Shown one piece after another: positions 43,499 through 53,314 of a stretch of DNA of 64,000 nucleotides. Numbering within the stretch: the stretch's first letter is position 1; every line of letters starts with the position of its first letter. The notes below the pieces were generated by a model. It saw only the letters and a program-made list of their open reading frames with translations. It did no database searches and was not told where the DNA came from. The position numbers and the translations under genes were made by a program. The DNA is from an uncultured Oscillospiraceae bacterium (lineage in GTDB: Bacteria > Bacillota > Clostridia > Oscillospirales > Oscillospiraceae), in assembly GCA_934659425.1 (NCBI GenBank), contig CAKUHU010000001.1, forward strand, positions 310,001 to 374,000, read 5' to 3'.

Positions 43499-45496
43499 AT
43501 GGGAGGACAGCTGACTGCGGCTTTCATCGGCAACCCAAACTGCGGGAAGACGACACTTTTCAACGCCTATACCGGGGCCAATCTGAAGGTGGCCAACTGG
43601 CCCGGTGTGACGGTGGAACGGGTAGAAGGGATCTGGAAGGACAAGGGCAGGAACGTCCGGCTGGTGGACCTGCCGGGGACATACAGTTTGACCTCCTACA
43701 CCATGGAGGAGCAGGTCTCCCGGCAGTTTATCCTCTCTGATGAGGTGGATGTCATCGTCGACGTGGTGGATGCCTCCGCGCTGGAGCGAAACCTCTGCCT
43801 GACCCTCCAGCTTTTGGAGCTGGGCAGGCCGGTGGTGGTGGCCCTCAATATGATGGATATTGTGGCGAAGCGGGGGATGGAGCTGGATCTGCCGCGGCTT
43901 CGGGAGCGGCTGGGCGTACCGGTGATCCCGATCTGCGGGCGAAAGCGGACAGGGCTGGGGGAGCTGATGAGGACGGCCGTCCGCTGCGGGGAGCGAGGAG
44001 AGGCGCCGGATGGCTGCCAGATGGTGTATGACGAACTGCTGGAATTCCGCATTGAAGCCGTTGAGACCGCTCTGCACCGGAAATGGCCGGAGCTTGGCGA
44101 TCCTCGCTGGTACGCTGTCAAGTTGCTGACAGGAGACCAGGAGATTACCGGGAGGTATCCGGTACATCTGCCGGGTATCCTGGATGAGGGCTGTGAGACG
44201 GAGATTCTCAATCAGAAATACAGCCTGATCGAGGAAATCGTGGGAGAGGTGCTGGTCCACCGGGAGGAGCGGGCCGCGATCACGGAGAAGGCGGACCGGC
44301 TCTTGACTCATTCCCTATGGGGCCTGCCCATCTTTTTATCCATTATGGCGGTGGTGTTCTTTCTCACCTTTGCCGTGGGGGACATGTTCAAAGCCACCTT
44401 TGAGCAGCTGATCGGGCATTTGACGGCGCTGTCCGCCGATGTCCTGGCCGGATGGGGAGTGGGGGAGCTGCTCACAGCCCTCATCACAGACGGCGTCATT
44501 GCAGGGGTGGGTGGAATCTTGACCTTTCTCCCAAATATCTGTATTCTCTTTTTGGCCTTGGCCTTTTTGGAGGATACGGGATATATGGCGCGGGTGGCCT
44601 ATCTCATGGACGGCATTATGGGAAAGCTGGGTTTGTCCGGCAGGGCCTTCCTGCCCATGGTGCTGGGCTTTGGGTGTTCGGTGCCTGCCATTATGGCGTC
44701 AAGGGTGCTGGAAGAGCGTCGGGACCGGTTGAAGACCATGCTGGTGACACCCTTTATGTCCTGCTCGGCGAGGCTCCCGGTCTACGTCCTGTTTTCCGGG
44801 ATGTTTTTTGAGAGATATGCTGTGGCGGCCGCCTATTCCATGTATCTCATCGGGATCGCGGCGGCGCTGCTGACGGCGTACGGAGCCCGCCTGCTGGAGC
44901 GGGGGAGGGGCGCGGCACCCAACGATCTGCTCATTGAGCTGCCCGAGTATAAGATGCCCTCGGGACGGACGGTGGCAGTATATGTGTGGGAGAAGGGAAA
45001 GGACTACCTTACCAAGGCGGGCAGCGTGATCTTTTTGTCCTCTGTCCTGTTTTGGCTGTTGCTGAACTTTGGCCCCAATGGATATGCTGCCGTTATGGAG
45101 GAGAGCTTCGCGGCCCTTTTGGGAAAGGCCCTGGTGCCGTTGCTCGCGCCGGCGGGGCTGGGCTTTTGGCCCATTGCGGTGGCGCTGATCGCAGGCATCT
45201 CCGCCAAAGAGGTGGTGGTGTCCTCCACCGCCATCCTGTTTGGCGTGAGCAGCATCAATTCTCCCGGAGGGATGGCTGCGGCGGCCGCAGGGCTTTCCAC
45301 CATGGGGTTTGGTCCTTTGAATGCATATTGTGTCATGGTGTTTTGCCTGTTGTATATCCCCTGCGCGGCTACCATCGGCGTCATCCGCCGGGAGTCGGGA
45401 AGCTGGAAGTGGACAGGGTTTTCTATCCTGTTCCAGCTTGGCACGGCATGGGGAGTCAGTGCCCTCATCTATCAGGTGGGGCGGCTCATACGGTAA
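43499..45496 (+). CDS. feoB: Ferrous iron transporter FeoB
   Basis: Fe(II) uptake protein of the cytoplasmic membrane. The 665-residue product has an N-terminal G domain with GNPNCGKTTLFN, DLPGTYSL and NMMD, a helical GDI-like region (about 175-255), and a membrane part of about eight helices with two Gate motifs (LPMVLGFGCSVPAI and IAGISAKEVVVSSTAIL). A conserved Cys lies in FGCSVPA. It is coupled to feoA. Confidence 0.97.
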   Translation: MGGQLTAAFIGNPNCGKTTLFNAYTGANLKVANWPGVTVERVEGIWKDKGRNVRLVDLPGTYSLTSYTMEEQVSRQFILSDEVDVIVDVVDASALERNLCLTLQLLELGRPVVVALNMMDIVAKRGMELDLPRLRERLGVPVIPICGRKRTGLGELMRTAVRCGERGEAPDGCQMVYDELLEFRIEAVETALHRKWPELGDPRWYAVKLLTGDQEITGRYPVHLPGILDEGCETEILNQKYSLIEEIVGEVLVHREERAAITEKADRLLTHSLWGLPIFLSIMAVVFFLTFAVGDMFKATFEQLIGHLTALSADVLAGWGVGELLTALITDGVIAGVGGILTFLPNICILFLALAFLEDTGYMARVAYLMDGIMGKLGLSGRAFLPMVLGFGCSVPAIMASRVLEERRDRLKTMLVTPFMSCSARLPVYVLFSGMFFERYAVAAAYSMYLIGIAAALLTAYGARLLERGRGAAPNDLLIELPEYKMPSGRTVAVYVWEKGKDYLTKAGSVIFLSSVLFWLLLNFGPNGYAAVMEESFAALLGKALVPLLAPAGLGFWPIAVALIAGISAKEVVVSSTAILFGVSSINSPGGMAAAAAGLSTMGFGPLNAYCVMVFCLLYIPCAATIGVIRRESGSWKWTGFSILFQLGTAWGVSALIYQVGRLIR

Positions 45497-45531
45497 GAGA
45501 ATAATCCCAGTTTGGAGAAGCGAGGTAACTT

Positions 45532-47904
45532 ATGGGAGAGGAACGATTTCAAAAGTCCATGGAAACGCTGGAGCTGCCCAAGGTGTTGGAGCTCCTGGCC
45601 GCGGAGGCGGTGACGGAGGAGGGAAAGGAGCGGGCCCTGGCCCTTCGCCCCCTCACCGACGCAGACGATGTAGAACGGGCCCTGGCCGAGACCACGGCGG
45701 CGGTGGAGTTGGTGGCTCTTCGGGGATCCCCCTCCTTTTCTGGGGTGAGGCCGGTGGCGGCCTCCCTCCAGCGGGCGGATATGGGAGGGGCCCTCAACAC
45801 CCGGGAACTGCTGGACATCGCCGCTGTTTTGCGGTGTGCCCGGGGGTGTATGGAGTATGCGGCGGGGAACAGCCAGAAGACCCCCATTGATCCGCTGTTC
45901 CAGGGACTTTCCGCCAACCGGTATTTGGAGGAGAAGATCAGCGGCTCCATCTTGTCGGAGGAGGAGATCGCCGACGCGGCAAGTCCAGAGCTGGCCGATA
46001 TCCGCCGCCACAAGCGGGCCACGGCGGGGAAGGTGCGGGACATTCTGCAGCGTCTTATCTCTTCCAATCAGGCGAGGTATCTTCAGGAGCCCATCATCAC
46101 CCAGCGGAATGGGCGGTATGTGGTGCCGGTAAAGTCAGAGTGCAAGAACGACGTGCCTGGACTGGTCCACGATGTCTCCGCCAGCGGCAGCAGCTTTTTT
46201 ATCGAGCCCATGGGTGTGGTGAAGGCCAACAATGAGCTGCGGGAGCTGGAGGCCAAGGAGAAGAAGGAGATCGAGCGCATCCTGGCTGAGCTGTCCGCCG
46301 ACTGTGCTGCCCACAAAGAGGACATCCGCCAGGACTACGATTTCCTCATCCTGCTGGACGGCATCTTTGCCCGGGCGGGATTGTCCCTGCGGATGCGGGG
46401 CATGGCGCCCAAGATCGTAGAGAGGGGTGTCCATTTTGAGAGTGCCCGTCACCCTCTTCTGGACCGGGACACGGCGGTAAAAAACGATCTGCGGCTGGGG
46501 GAGGACTTTGACACGCTTGTGGTCACCGGTCCCAATACCGGCGGCAAGACGGTGACGCTGAAAACCTTGGGGCTGTTAGTGCTGATGGCTCAGTGCGGCC
46601 TGCATATCCCCGCCGGTGGAGAGAGCCGGATGGCTGTCTTTGACCGGGTGCTGGCGGACATCGGAGATGAGCAGTCCATTGCGCAAAACCTGTCCACCTT
46701 CTCCTCTCACATGGTGAATATCGTGGGTATTCTAAGCCAGGCCGATGACCGGAGCCTGATCTTGTACGATGAGCTGGGCGCGGGCACCGACCCGGTGGAA
46801 GGGGCGGCTTTGGCGGCCGCCATCATTGAAGAGAGTCGGTCGCTGGGGGCGCTGGTGGCCGCCACCACCCACTATGCCGAGCTCAAGGTGTACGCTATGA
46901 CCACCCAGGGGGTGGAAAATGCTTCTTGTGAATTTGATGTGGAGACCTTGGCCCCCACCTATAAGCTGCTCATTGGGATCCCTGGCAAGTCCAACGCTTT
47001 TGCCATCTCCCGGCGGCTGGGCCTTTCCGAGCATGTGATCGATGCCGCCGCCGGACGGGTCAGCGCGGAGAACGTCCGGTTTGAAGATGTGCTCACCCAA
47101 CTGGACCGCCAGAGGCAGGAGATGGAGAGGGAAAAGGAGGCCGCCCGGCTTTTACGGCGTGAGACGGAGGAGTACCGGGCACAGGCCAGGACCTACCGGG
47201 ATAGCCTGGAAAAGGAGCGGGCCAAAGCGGTGGAGCGGGCACAGGTGGAGGCTCGTGCCATCCTTGAGGAGGCTCGGCGGGCCGCCGATGATACCTTCCG
47301 GGAGCTGGATGAGATGCGCAAGCGCAGCAAGCAGGAGGAGGACTGGCAGCGGATCAATGAGGCCCGCTCCGGCCTGCGCCGCCGGCTCAATGAGGCGGAG
47401 GGGAACCTGGGAGAGAAGCCCCAGCGCCCTGTGCCGCCGCCCACCCGCCCGGCCAGGAAGGGGGATACGGTGGAGCTGGTCAAGATGCCGGGGACAAAGG
47501 CCGCCGTACTGGATGTCAAGAAGGACGGCACCCTTCAGCTGCAGGCGGGCATTCTAAAGATCACCGCCCGGCAAGACGAGGTGCGGGTCACCCAGCAGGA
47601 GACAGCGCAGGCGGTGAAAAAGATCGTGGAGCGGGCCAGTCACCAGCTCCGGAGCCTGGGAGCCTCTCCGGAGGTGGATCTGCGGGGAATGACTGGGGAC
47701 GAGGCGGTGGTGGAGCTGGACCGGTTCTTGGACAACGCTGTTATGGGAAAGCTTTCCGAGGTGCGCATTATCCACGGAAAGGGCACCGGCGCAGTGCGCG
47801 CGGCGGTGCGGGAGCACTTGAAGCGCAGCCCTTATGTGAAAGCCTTCCGACCGGGGAGATATGGCGAGGGAGAAGACGGCGTTACGGTGGCGGAACTTCG
47901 GTAA
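45532..47904 (+). CDS. mutS2: MutS2 (RqcU-type) ATPase with Smr domain
   Basis: A 790-residue protein: core domain, MutS-like ATPase with GPNTGGKT (about 333-340), a long coiled clamp rich in Glu/Arg (about 515-625), a KOW-like linker (about 640-690), and a C-terminal Smr nuclease domain (about 710-790; VDLRGMTGDEAVVELDRFL). MutS2 suppresses recombination in some bacteria; in Bacillus it also acts at collided ribosomes. The sequence does not decide between them. Confidence 0.95.
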   Translation: MGEERFQKSMETLELPKVLELLAAEAVTEEGKERALALRPLTDADDVERALAETTAAVELVALRGSPSFSGVRPVAASLQRADMGGALNTRELLDIAAVLRCARGCMEYAAGNSQKTPIDPLFQGLSANRYLEEKISGSILSEEEIADAASPELADIRRHKRATAGKVRDILQRLISSNQARYLQEPIITQRNGRYVVPVKSECKNDVPGLVHDVSASGSSFFIEPMGVVKANNELRELEAKEKKEIERILAELSADCAAHKEDIRQDYDFLILLDGIFARAGLSLRMRGMAPKIVERGVHFESARHPLLDRDTAVKNDLRLGEDFDTLVVTGPNTGGKTVTLKTLGLLVLMAQCGLHIPAGGESRMAVFDRVLADIGDEQSIAQNLSTFSSHMVNIVGILSQADDRSLILYDELGAGTDPVEGAALAAAIIEESRSLGALVAATTHYAELKVYAMTTQGVENASCEFDVETLAPTYKLLIGIPGKSNAFAISRRLGLSEHVIDAAAGRVSAENVRFEDVLTQLDRQRQEMEREKEAARLLRRETEEYRAQARTYRDSLEKERAKAVERAQVEARAILEEARRAADDTFRELDEMRKRSKQEEDWQRINEARSGLRRRLNEAEGNLGEKPQRPVPPPTRPARKGDTVELVKMPGTKAAVLDVKKDGTLQLQAGILKITARQDEVRVTQQETAQAVKKIVERASHQLRSLGASPEVDLRGMTGDEAVVELDRFLDNAVMGKLSEVRIIHGKGTGAVRAAVREHLKRSPYVKAFRPGRYGEGEDGVTVAELR

Positions 47905-47953
47905 AGTACCCCTAAAGAGGGTCAGCAGAAGATTCGATTTGGTGAAAATGCCG

Positions 47954-47982
47954 TTGACGGCGGGGCATAAATTTGCTATGCT
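47954..47982 (+). promoter_or_regulatory. Promoter of the HPr gene
   Basis: TTGACG (47954-47959), a 17-bp spacer and TATGCT (47977-47982), about 43 nt before the HPr start. Confidence 0.6.
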
Positions 47983-48024
47983 ATAAGTACAGTACCACTG
48001 TGTGTTTTTTGGGGGGAAACTGTT

Positions 48025-48288
48025 ATGTACATGAAAGAGGCTACCGTGAATAACCAAGTGGGGTTGCACGCTCGCCCGGCGACGTTCTTTATTCAAAAGG
48101 CCAACGAATTCAAAAGCTCTATCTGGGTGGAGAAGGATGAGCGTAGAGTGAATGCCAAGAGCCTTTTGGGAGTTTTGTCTCTGGGGATCGTGAAGGGGAC
48201 AACCATTCACATCATCGCCGACGGCGCCGATGAGAAAGAGGCTGTGGAGGCGCTTGTCGAACTGATTTCCGGCAATTTTGACGAGTGA
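48025..48288 (+). CDS. HPr-family phosphocarrier protein
   Basis: An 87-residue HPr-like protein. His15 in GLHARPAT is the PTS phosphorylation site and the Ser in NAKSLLGVLSLGI is the HPr kinase site used in carbon catabolite repression. Both are kept, so it could work as HPr, unlike Crh, which lacks the His. It stands alone between a promoter and a terminator, far from any PTS enzyme gene, as is common in Clostridia. Confidence 0.93.
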   Translation: MYMKEATVNNQVGLHARPATFFIQKANEFKSSIWVEKDERRVNAKSLLGVLSLGIVKGTTIHIIADGADEKEAVEALVELISGNFDE

Positions 48289-48306
48289 GCAGAGAATACA
48301 TGGATG

Positions 48307-48336
48307 AAAAGAGCGCCGCTGCTGCGGCGCTCTTTT
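48307..48336 (+). terminator. Terminator of the HPr gene
   Basis: A perfect 13-bp hairpin (48307-48319/48324-48336) with a 4-nt loop, ending in TTTTT. Confidence 0.93.
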
Positions 48337-48355
48337 TGTCGGAAGGAGAAAGTAT

Positions 48356-49231
48356 ATGATCTGCCGACAATGTCCCAGGGTGTGTGGGGTGGAGCGGACG
48401 GCTGCCGCAGGGGATGGGGTGTGCGCCATGCCGTCTGTTCCCGTGGTGGCCCGGGCCGCGCTCCACTTTTGGGAGGAGCCGCCCATCTCAGGCAGCCGGG
48501 GGTCGGGAGCGGTGTTTTTTTCCGGCTGTCCCCTCCGCTGCGTCTTCTGCCAAAACAGCGTCATCAGCCAGGACGGATATGGGAAGGCAGTGAGCGTAGA
48601 GCGGCTGCGGGAGATCTTCCGTGGGCTGATAGACCAAGGCGCGCACAATATCAATTTGGTGACTCCGACCCACTTTGCCAACAGCATCCGGGAGGTACTG
48701 GAGGAGCCCCTCCCGGTGCCTGTGGTGTGGAACACGGGGGGATACGAGTCGGTGGATACCCTGCGGAGCTTAGAGGGAAGGGTACAGGTCTACCTTCCCG
48801 ATCTCAAATACTTGGACGCGGCTCGGGCGGGGCGGTACTCCGGAGCTCCCGACTATCCCCAGAGGGCTGTGGAGGCCATCCGGGAGATGGTCCGCCAGGT
48901 GGGCCCCTGCGTATTTGATGAAGAGGGGATCATGCGGAGAGGGGTCATGATCCGCCATCTGCTTTTGCCGGGGGGCGTGCAGGAGGCCAAGGCGGTGATG
49001 GACTTTGTGGCCGGAGAATTTGAACCTGGTGAGGTGTACTTTTCCCTTATGAGCCAATATGTCCCCCTGGGCAGGTCGGAGGAGTTTCCGGAGATCCACC
49101 GGAGACTCCGGCCCAGCGAGATCCGGAGTGTCCAGGAATACATGGCTGCGCTGGGGCTGCACGGCTTCTTCCAGGGGGCGGAGGCGGCCAGCGGGGACTA
49201 TGTGCCCCAGTTTGATTTGACAGGAGTGTGA
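48356..49231 (+). CDS. Radical SAM protein, PflX/COG1313 family
   Basis: A 291-residue radical SAM protein with the cluster motif CPLRCVFC (CxxxCxxC, near residues 59-66), an N-terminal Cys pair (CRQCPRVC) and the nicotinamide-free AdoMet site. The family resembles pyruvate formate-lyase activases, but the N-terminal CxxCxxxC and the absence of a pfl gene nearby make the target uncertain. ATG 48356 follows GGAAGGAG. It is 3 nt before the MATE gene, hence co-transcribed. Confidence 0.88.
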   Translation: MICRQCPRVCGVERTAAAGDGVCAMPSVPVVARAALHFWEEPPISGSRGSGAVFFSGCPLRCVFCQNSVISQDGYGKAVSVERLREIFRGLIDQGAHNINLVTPTHFANSIREVLEEPLPVPVVWNTGGYESVDTLRSLEGRVQVYLPDLKYLDAARAGRYSGAPDYPQRAVEAIREMVRQVGPCVFDEEGIMRRGVMIRHLLLPGGVQEAKAVMDFVAGEFEPGEVYFSLMSQYVPLGRSEEFPEIHRRLRPSEIRSVQEYMAALGLHGFFQGAEAASGDYVPQFDLTGV

Positions 49232-49234
49232 GCC

Positions 49235-50614
49235 ATGACGTTCCCCTTCAAGGGACAAAAGGACCGCCTGGGAAGGCTGTGGCGGCTTTCCTGGCCGGCG
49301 ATCATTGAACAGGTGCTCAATATGATGGTGAGCTATGTGGACACCGCCATGGTGGGGGTGATGGGGGCCACGGCCACGGCTGCCGTGTCGGTGAACGCTG
49401 CGCCAGTTTGGCTCATTCACGGCATTCTGGCCGGCGTGGGCGTGGGCTACTCCGTCCAGATCTCCAATGCGGTGGGGGCGAAGGACCCGGAGCGGGTGAA
49501 GCGGATCATCCGGCAGACCTTTCTGGCGGCGGTGGTATGCGGGCTGGCGGCCTGCGGAATTTATGAGGGGCTGGGAGGGTGGATCCCCAAGTGGATGGGG
49601 GCCAAGCCAGAGGTGGTGCCTCATGCCATCCATTACATGCGAATCTACGCCTCCACACTGCTGTTTGGGTCGTTTCAGTATATTTTTTCTGCGGTGCTGC
49701 GGTGTATGGGCAACACCAAGCTGCCCCTGATCCTTAACACGGGGGCCAATCTGCTGAACATCGTATTGAACTTTTTTCTCATCTACCCCACAAGGGAGGT
49801 CCTGGGGATCACCATCCCGCGGGCGGGGCTGGGAGTGGAGGGAGCGGCCATTGCAACGGCCATTTCCATCGCCGCCACCGGAGGGCTAATGGCCCTGGTG
49901 GCTCTGCGGCAGGGGCAGTACGCCACGACCTTAGGGGAGGGGATGGTACCTGACAGGGGGATCATCCGTCGGGCGGTGAAGCTGGGACTCCCCTCGGCGG
50001 CGGAACGGGCGATCATCAACATCGGCCAGATCACCATGACGGCGCTGGTGGCCCACCAGCTGACCACGGCGGCTCTGGCAGCCAATCAGATCGCTGTCAC
50101 GGCGGAGGGGCTCTGCTATCTGCCTGCCTATGGAATCGGCTATGCGGCCATCGCCTTGGTGGGACAGTCGGTGGGGGCGGGGAACCGGGAGGATGCGGAG
50201 GCTTATGGTACGCTGACCGCCGTCATTGGGTTTCTGCTGTGCCTGGTGACCAGCGCTCTGCTGTTTCTCTTTGCCCCTCCTCTGGCTGGGCTTTTCAACA
50301 GCGACCCCGCGGTGGTGCGGGAGGCGGCCCTGGCCCTTCGCGCAGTGGCCTTTGCCGAGCCGCTTTTTGCCTTGTCCATCATCCTGACCAATGCTCTGCG
50401 GGGAGCGGATGACGTCAAATTCCCCATGATGGTGGGACTGGTGTGCATGTGGGTGGTGCGGGTGCCGCTGGCCTGCCTGCTGGTGCTCTATTTCCACTGG
50501 GGATTGACAGGGGTCTGGGGAGCCATGGCTGTAGATCTGGCCCTTCGGGGGATCGCATGCGCTGTGCGTTGGAGAGAGAAAAAATGGGTCCGTCTGTGCG
50601 GGCTGGAGCGATAG
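49235..50614 (+). CDS. MATE-family efflux transporter
   Basis: A 459-residue cation antiporter with 12 predicted helices in two MatE repeats (starting near residues 17 and 240). It should expel drugs or toxic metabolites using Na+ or H+. It starts 3 nt after the radical SAM gene and is followed by a terminator, giving a two-gene operon. Substrate is unknown. Confidence 0.93.
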   Translation: MTFPFKGQKDRLGRLWRLSWPAIIEQVLNMMVSYVDTAMVGVMGATATAAVSVNAAPVWLIHGILAGVGVGYSVQISNAVGAKDPERVKRIIRQTFLAAVVCGLAACGIYEGLGGWIPKWMGAKPEVVPHAIHYMRIYASTLLFGSFQYIFSAVLRCMGNTKLPLILNTGANLLNIVLNFFLIYPTREVLGITIPRAGLGVEGAAIATAISIAATGGLMALVALRQGQYATTLGEGMVPDRGIIRRAVKLGLPSAAERAIINIGQITMTALVAHQLTTAALAANQIAVTAEGLCYLPAYGIGYAAIALVGQSVGAGNREDAEAYGTLTAVIGFLLCLVTSALLFLFAPPLAGLFNSDPAVVREAALALRAVAFAEPLFALSIILTNALRGADDVKFPMMVGLVCMWVVRVPLACLLVLYFHWGLTGVWGAMAVDLALRGIACAVRWREKKWVRLCGLER

Positions 50615-50625
50615 GAGACAGATCA

Positions 50626-50662
50626 AAAGCCTCCCTTCCGTTTGGAAGGGAGGCTTTGTTTT
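50626..50662 (+). terminator. Terminator after the MATE gene
   Basis: A perfect 14-bp hairpin (50626-50639/50644-50657) with a GTTTTC tail. It overlaps the end of the convergent rluA-type gene. Confidence 0.9.
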
Positions 50663-51579
50663 CATGAGGCGGGGAGAGAAGAGGGAGACTGAGTGTCCCC
50701 GCCCATCAGCTTCGCCATATCCGCAGGCAGAGGGGTATCGAAGACGAGCTTTTTGCCGGTGAAGGGCTGCTCCAGCTCCAAATGGGTGGAGTGGAGGGCG
50801 GGACGGGAAATGAGAGAGGGATCCTCTCGGCCATAGAGGAAATCCCCGGCCAGCGGATGGCCCAGATAGGCCAGGTGGACCCGGATCTGGTGGGTACGTC
50901 CAGTCTCTAAAATCAGGCGGAGCAGGGAAAAGTGGGCGTTGCTTCCGATGACTTGATAATGGGTGCGGGCGGGCTTCCCGTCGGGCCGGACTTCCTGCCG
51001 GATATAGGATTCCTCTGTTCGTCCCAAGGGAGCGTCAATGATCCCCGCGGCAGGGAGGGGGGTGCCCTCGCAGACGGCGAGATACTCCCGGTGAAAGCGA
51101 CCGGAGTGAAGGGCGGTGGTCAAGGTGTGCTGGGCGGCGGAGTGCTTGGCTATCACCATCAGTCCGGAAGTGCCCTTGTCCAGGCGGTGGACCGGGTGGA
51201 AATCGGCCCTCAAACCGGTTTTTTGATAGTAGGCCACCAGACGGGCACCCAGAGAGTCCTCCCAGTTTCCGGCGCAGGGGTGAACAGTAAGGCCGGCGGG
51301 CTTGTCCACCACCAAAAGGTCATCATCCTCATACCGGATGGTCACCGGGCCGTCAAAGGGGACGATGTCAGAGGGGACTTTGTCATCGGCCAGAATGGAG
51401 ACGGTCTGGCCGGCATGGACCAGGTAACTGGTATAGATGTCCTCTCCGTCCACCAGAAGACCCCGGGGGCGGTGCTTGGCGCGGCGGATGGCGGAGGCAG
51501 ACAGGCCGTGGGAGCGAAGGATGGAATCCACCCGCTTTCCCGCCTCTGTGGGGGAGACAGAAAATTCCAGATATCGCAC
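50662..51579 (-). CDS. RluA-family pseudouridine synthase
   Basis: A 305-residue RNA pseudouridine synthase with an N-terminal S4-like domain (about 12-60) and the catalytic motif HRLDKGTSGL, in which the Asp is the nucleophile. Close to RluD-type enzymes that act on 23S rRNA; the exact target cannot be set. GTG 51579 is the best start because AGGAGG lies 7 nt upstream; ATG 51615 is the alternative. Confidence 0.9.
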   Translation of the reverse strand: MRYLEFSVSPTEAGKRVDSILRSHGLSASAIRRAKHRPRGLLVDGEDIYTSYLVHAGQTVSILADDKVPSDIVPFDGPVTIRYEDDDLLVVDKPAGLTVHPCAGNWEDSLGARLVAYYQKTGLRADFHPVHRLDKGTSGLMVIAKHSAAQHTLTTALHSGRFHREYLAVCEGTPLPAAGIIDAPLGRTEESYIRQEVRPDGKPARTHYQVIGSNAHFSLLRLILETGRTHQIRVHLAYLGHPLAGDFLYGREDPSLISRPALHSTHLELEQPFTGKKLVFDTPLPADMAKLMGGDTQSPSSLPAS

Positions 51580-51645
51580 GGCAAGACCTCCTTTCCTATG
51601 AAGAAAACGTACCATAGTTGTCTTCAAAAGTCAATTTCAGAGAAA

Positions 51646-51677
51646 ACAGGAGGCTCCCTTGACGAGGAGCCTCCTGT
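51646..51677. terminator. Terminator of the symporter gene
   Basis: Perfect 12-bp arms 51646-51657 and 51666-51677; the minus-strand side is followed by TTTTC. It lies 20 nt past the symporter stop. Confidence 0.88.
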
Positions 51678-51696
51678 TTGTCTGTGGAATGAAAGA

Positions 51697-52887
51697 TCAG
51701 AGATCAATGGCCTGGAGCTTCTCCTCCCGGATGCCGTGCTTTTCGGCGTAGCCGGTGAGCATCAGGGTCAGGGCACCGTCGCTGGTGACGTTGCAGGCGG
51801 TGCCGAAGCTGTCTTGAAGGGCAAAGACGGCCAGCATCAGGGCGGTGCCGTCGTTTCCAAACTCCAAAATGCCGGTGATGAGGCCCAAGGAGGCCATGAC
51901 AGTGCCGCCGGGAACGCCGGGTGCGCCGATGGCGAAGATCCCCAAAAGCAGACAGAACAGGACCATGGTGCTGAGCTGAGGCAAGGAACCGTAAAGGACC
52001 TGAGAGACGGTCATGACGAAGAAGACCTCCGTCAGGACTGAGCCGCAGAGGTGGATGTTGGCAAACAGCGGAATGCCGAAGTCCACCATGTCGGGGCGCA
52101 GATTTTTGCTCTTGTGGGCGCACTGCAGCGCTACGGCCAGTGTGGCGGCGGAGGACATGGTGCCCACAGCGGTCAGGTAGGCGGGACCATAGTGCTTTAC
52201 GACTTCGATGCCAGAGCGGCCGGAGTAAATGGTGGCCGTTCCATAGAGAACGGCCATCCAGAGATAGTGGCCGATCATGACGATGATGATGACGGCGAGG
52301 AACACAGGAAGCTGATGGGTAATAGAGCCCTCCCAGGCCAGGTCACAGAAGGTCGTGGCGATATAGAAGGGCAATATGGGAATGATGACCTTTTGTACGA
52401 TATCTAACACAATGGCTTGGAATTCCTGTAAAATGGCGGTAATGGTTTTGGACTTGGTCCAAACGACGGCCAGGCCGAGGAGGACGGAGAGCACCAAGGC
52501 GCTCATGACAGGCATGAGCTGAGGAATGTCGAGCTGGAAGGCGATCTCGGGAAGCTTTCGCAGTCCCTCTATGTCGGAGGTGATGTTCAAATGCGGGATA
52601 ATCCCAAAACCGGCGCCCATGGATAGGAAAGCGGCAAGGATGCTGGAGATATAGGCGAGGACGATTGCGATACTCAGCATGCGGGTGGCGCTGCTGCCCA
52701 GCTTGGTGATGGAGGGAGCAATAAAGCCGATGATGATAAGGGGGACGCAGAAGGTGATGAGCTGTCCCATGACATAGTTCAAAGTGACCACGATGACCAT
52801 AATGCTTTCAGGGAAAACGAGGCCGAGCAGGATGCCGGTGACAATGCCAAGCAGGAGCCGGGCCGGCAGGCTTTTCAGGATTTTCAT
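51697..52887 (-). CDS. Dicarboxylate/amino acid:cation symporter (DAACS)
   Basis: A 396-residue transporter with about eight membrane helices plus re-entrant hairpins. The pattern is LPFYIATTFCDLA..., GAPGVPGGTVMASLG and a C-terminal CNVTSDGALTLML, related to the GltP/SstT class. The HP2 motif and the final Asn/Asp residues that bind Na+ and substrate are recognisable. Glutamate, serine or a dicarboxylate are possible substrates. ATG 52887 has AGGAGGAG upstream. Confidence 0.9.
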   Translation of the reverse strand: MKILKSLPARLLLGIVTGILLGLVFPESIMVIVVTLNYVMGQLITFCVPLIIIGFIAPSITKLGSSATRMLSIAIVLAYISSILAAFLSMGAGFGIIPHLNITSDIEGLRKLPEIAFQLDIPQLMPVMSALVLSVLLGLAVVWTKSKTITAILQEFQAIVLDIVQKVIIPILPFYIATTFCDLAWEGSITHQLPVFLAVIIIVMIGHYLWMAVLYGTATIYSGRSGIEVVKHYGPAYLTAVGTMSSAATLAVALQCAHKSKNLRPDMVDFGIPLFANIHLCGSVLTEVFFVMTVSQVLYGSLPQLSTMVLFCLLLGIFAIGAPGVPGGTVMASLGLITGILEFGNDGTALMLAVFALQDSFGTACNVTSDGALTLMLTGYAEKHGIREEKLQAIDL

Positions 52888-53139
52888 GGATTCTCCTCCT
52901 AAGATATAAACTGAAAAAGTGTTTTTGGACGGGGCTGAAAAGGGGTAGCGGGGTGCCCCTCCCCTCCCCGGAAGACGGCGCTGCCTTTTGTTTTCTTTCC
53001 CAGGGAGACGGGAGGGGCGGATGGAGTGAGAGAAATGAAACGCGTCCTCTTTGCTTCACTCTCCCGTTCCGGCCGGGACACGGGGAAGGCACATGGCCCC
53101 TTGAGGGCAGATCGGAAACAGCTGGAAAGAGAAATCACT
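52888..53139. other. Divergent intergenic region, symporter / hemW-like
   Basis: No supported gene. GC-rich tracts with runs of C and G lie at about 52960-53090. The symporter promoter was not found. The hemW-side promoter and leader are listed separately. Confidence 0.5.
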
Positions 53140-53167
53140 TTGCAAACGCCAAGAAATGTAGTATAAT
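53140..53167 (+). promoter_or_regulatory. Promoter of the hemW-like gene
   Basis: TTGCAA (53140-53145), a 16-bp spacer and TATAAT (53162-53167). The transcript would have a leader of about 140 nt. Confidence 0.65.
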
Positions 53168-53314
53168 GGCTATGGAGCAGCCATGATTTCTAATTCCATG
53201 TATATGCGGCGAGGGCGCTTTATGCCTATAGCGCGCTGTGCGCTCATCTGCTAAGAGCAGAGAACGGGTTTGAGAAGGGCAGACTCCATATTTCAGCAAA
53301 ACAAGGTGGTTTCC
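53167..53314 (+). promoter_or_regulatory. Structured leader of the hemW-like gene
   Basis: Three small hairpins: ATGGCT/AGCCAT near 53167-53185, GCGCT/AGCGC at 53215-53219/53230-53234, and CTGCT/AGCAG at 53248-53252/53256-53260. There is no T-run. Length and folds would suit a cis-regulatory leader, but no known riboswitch motif was recognised. Confidence 0.3.
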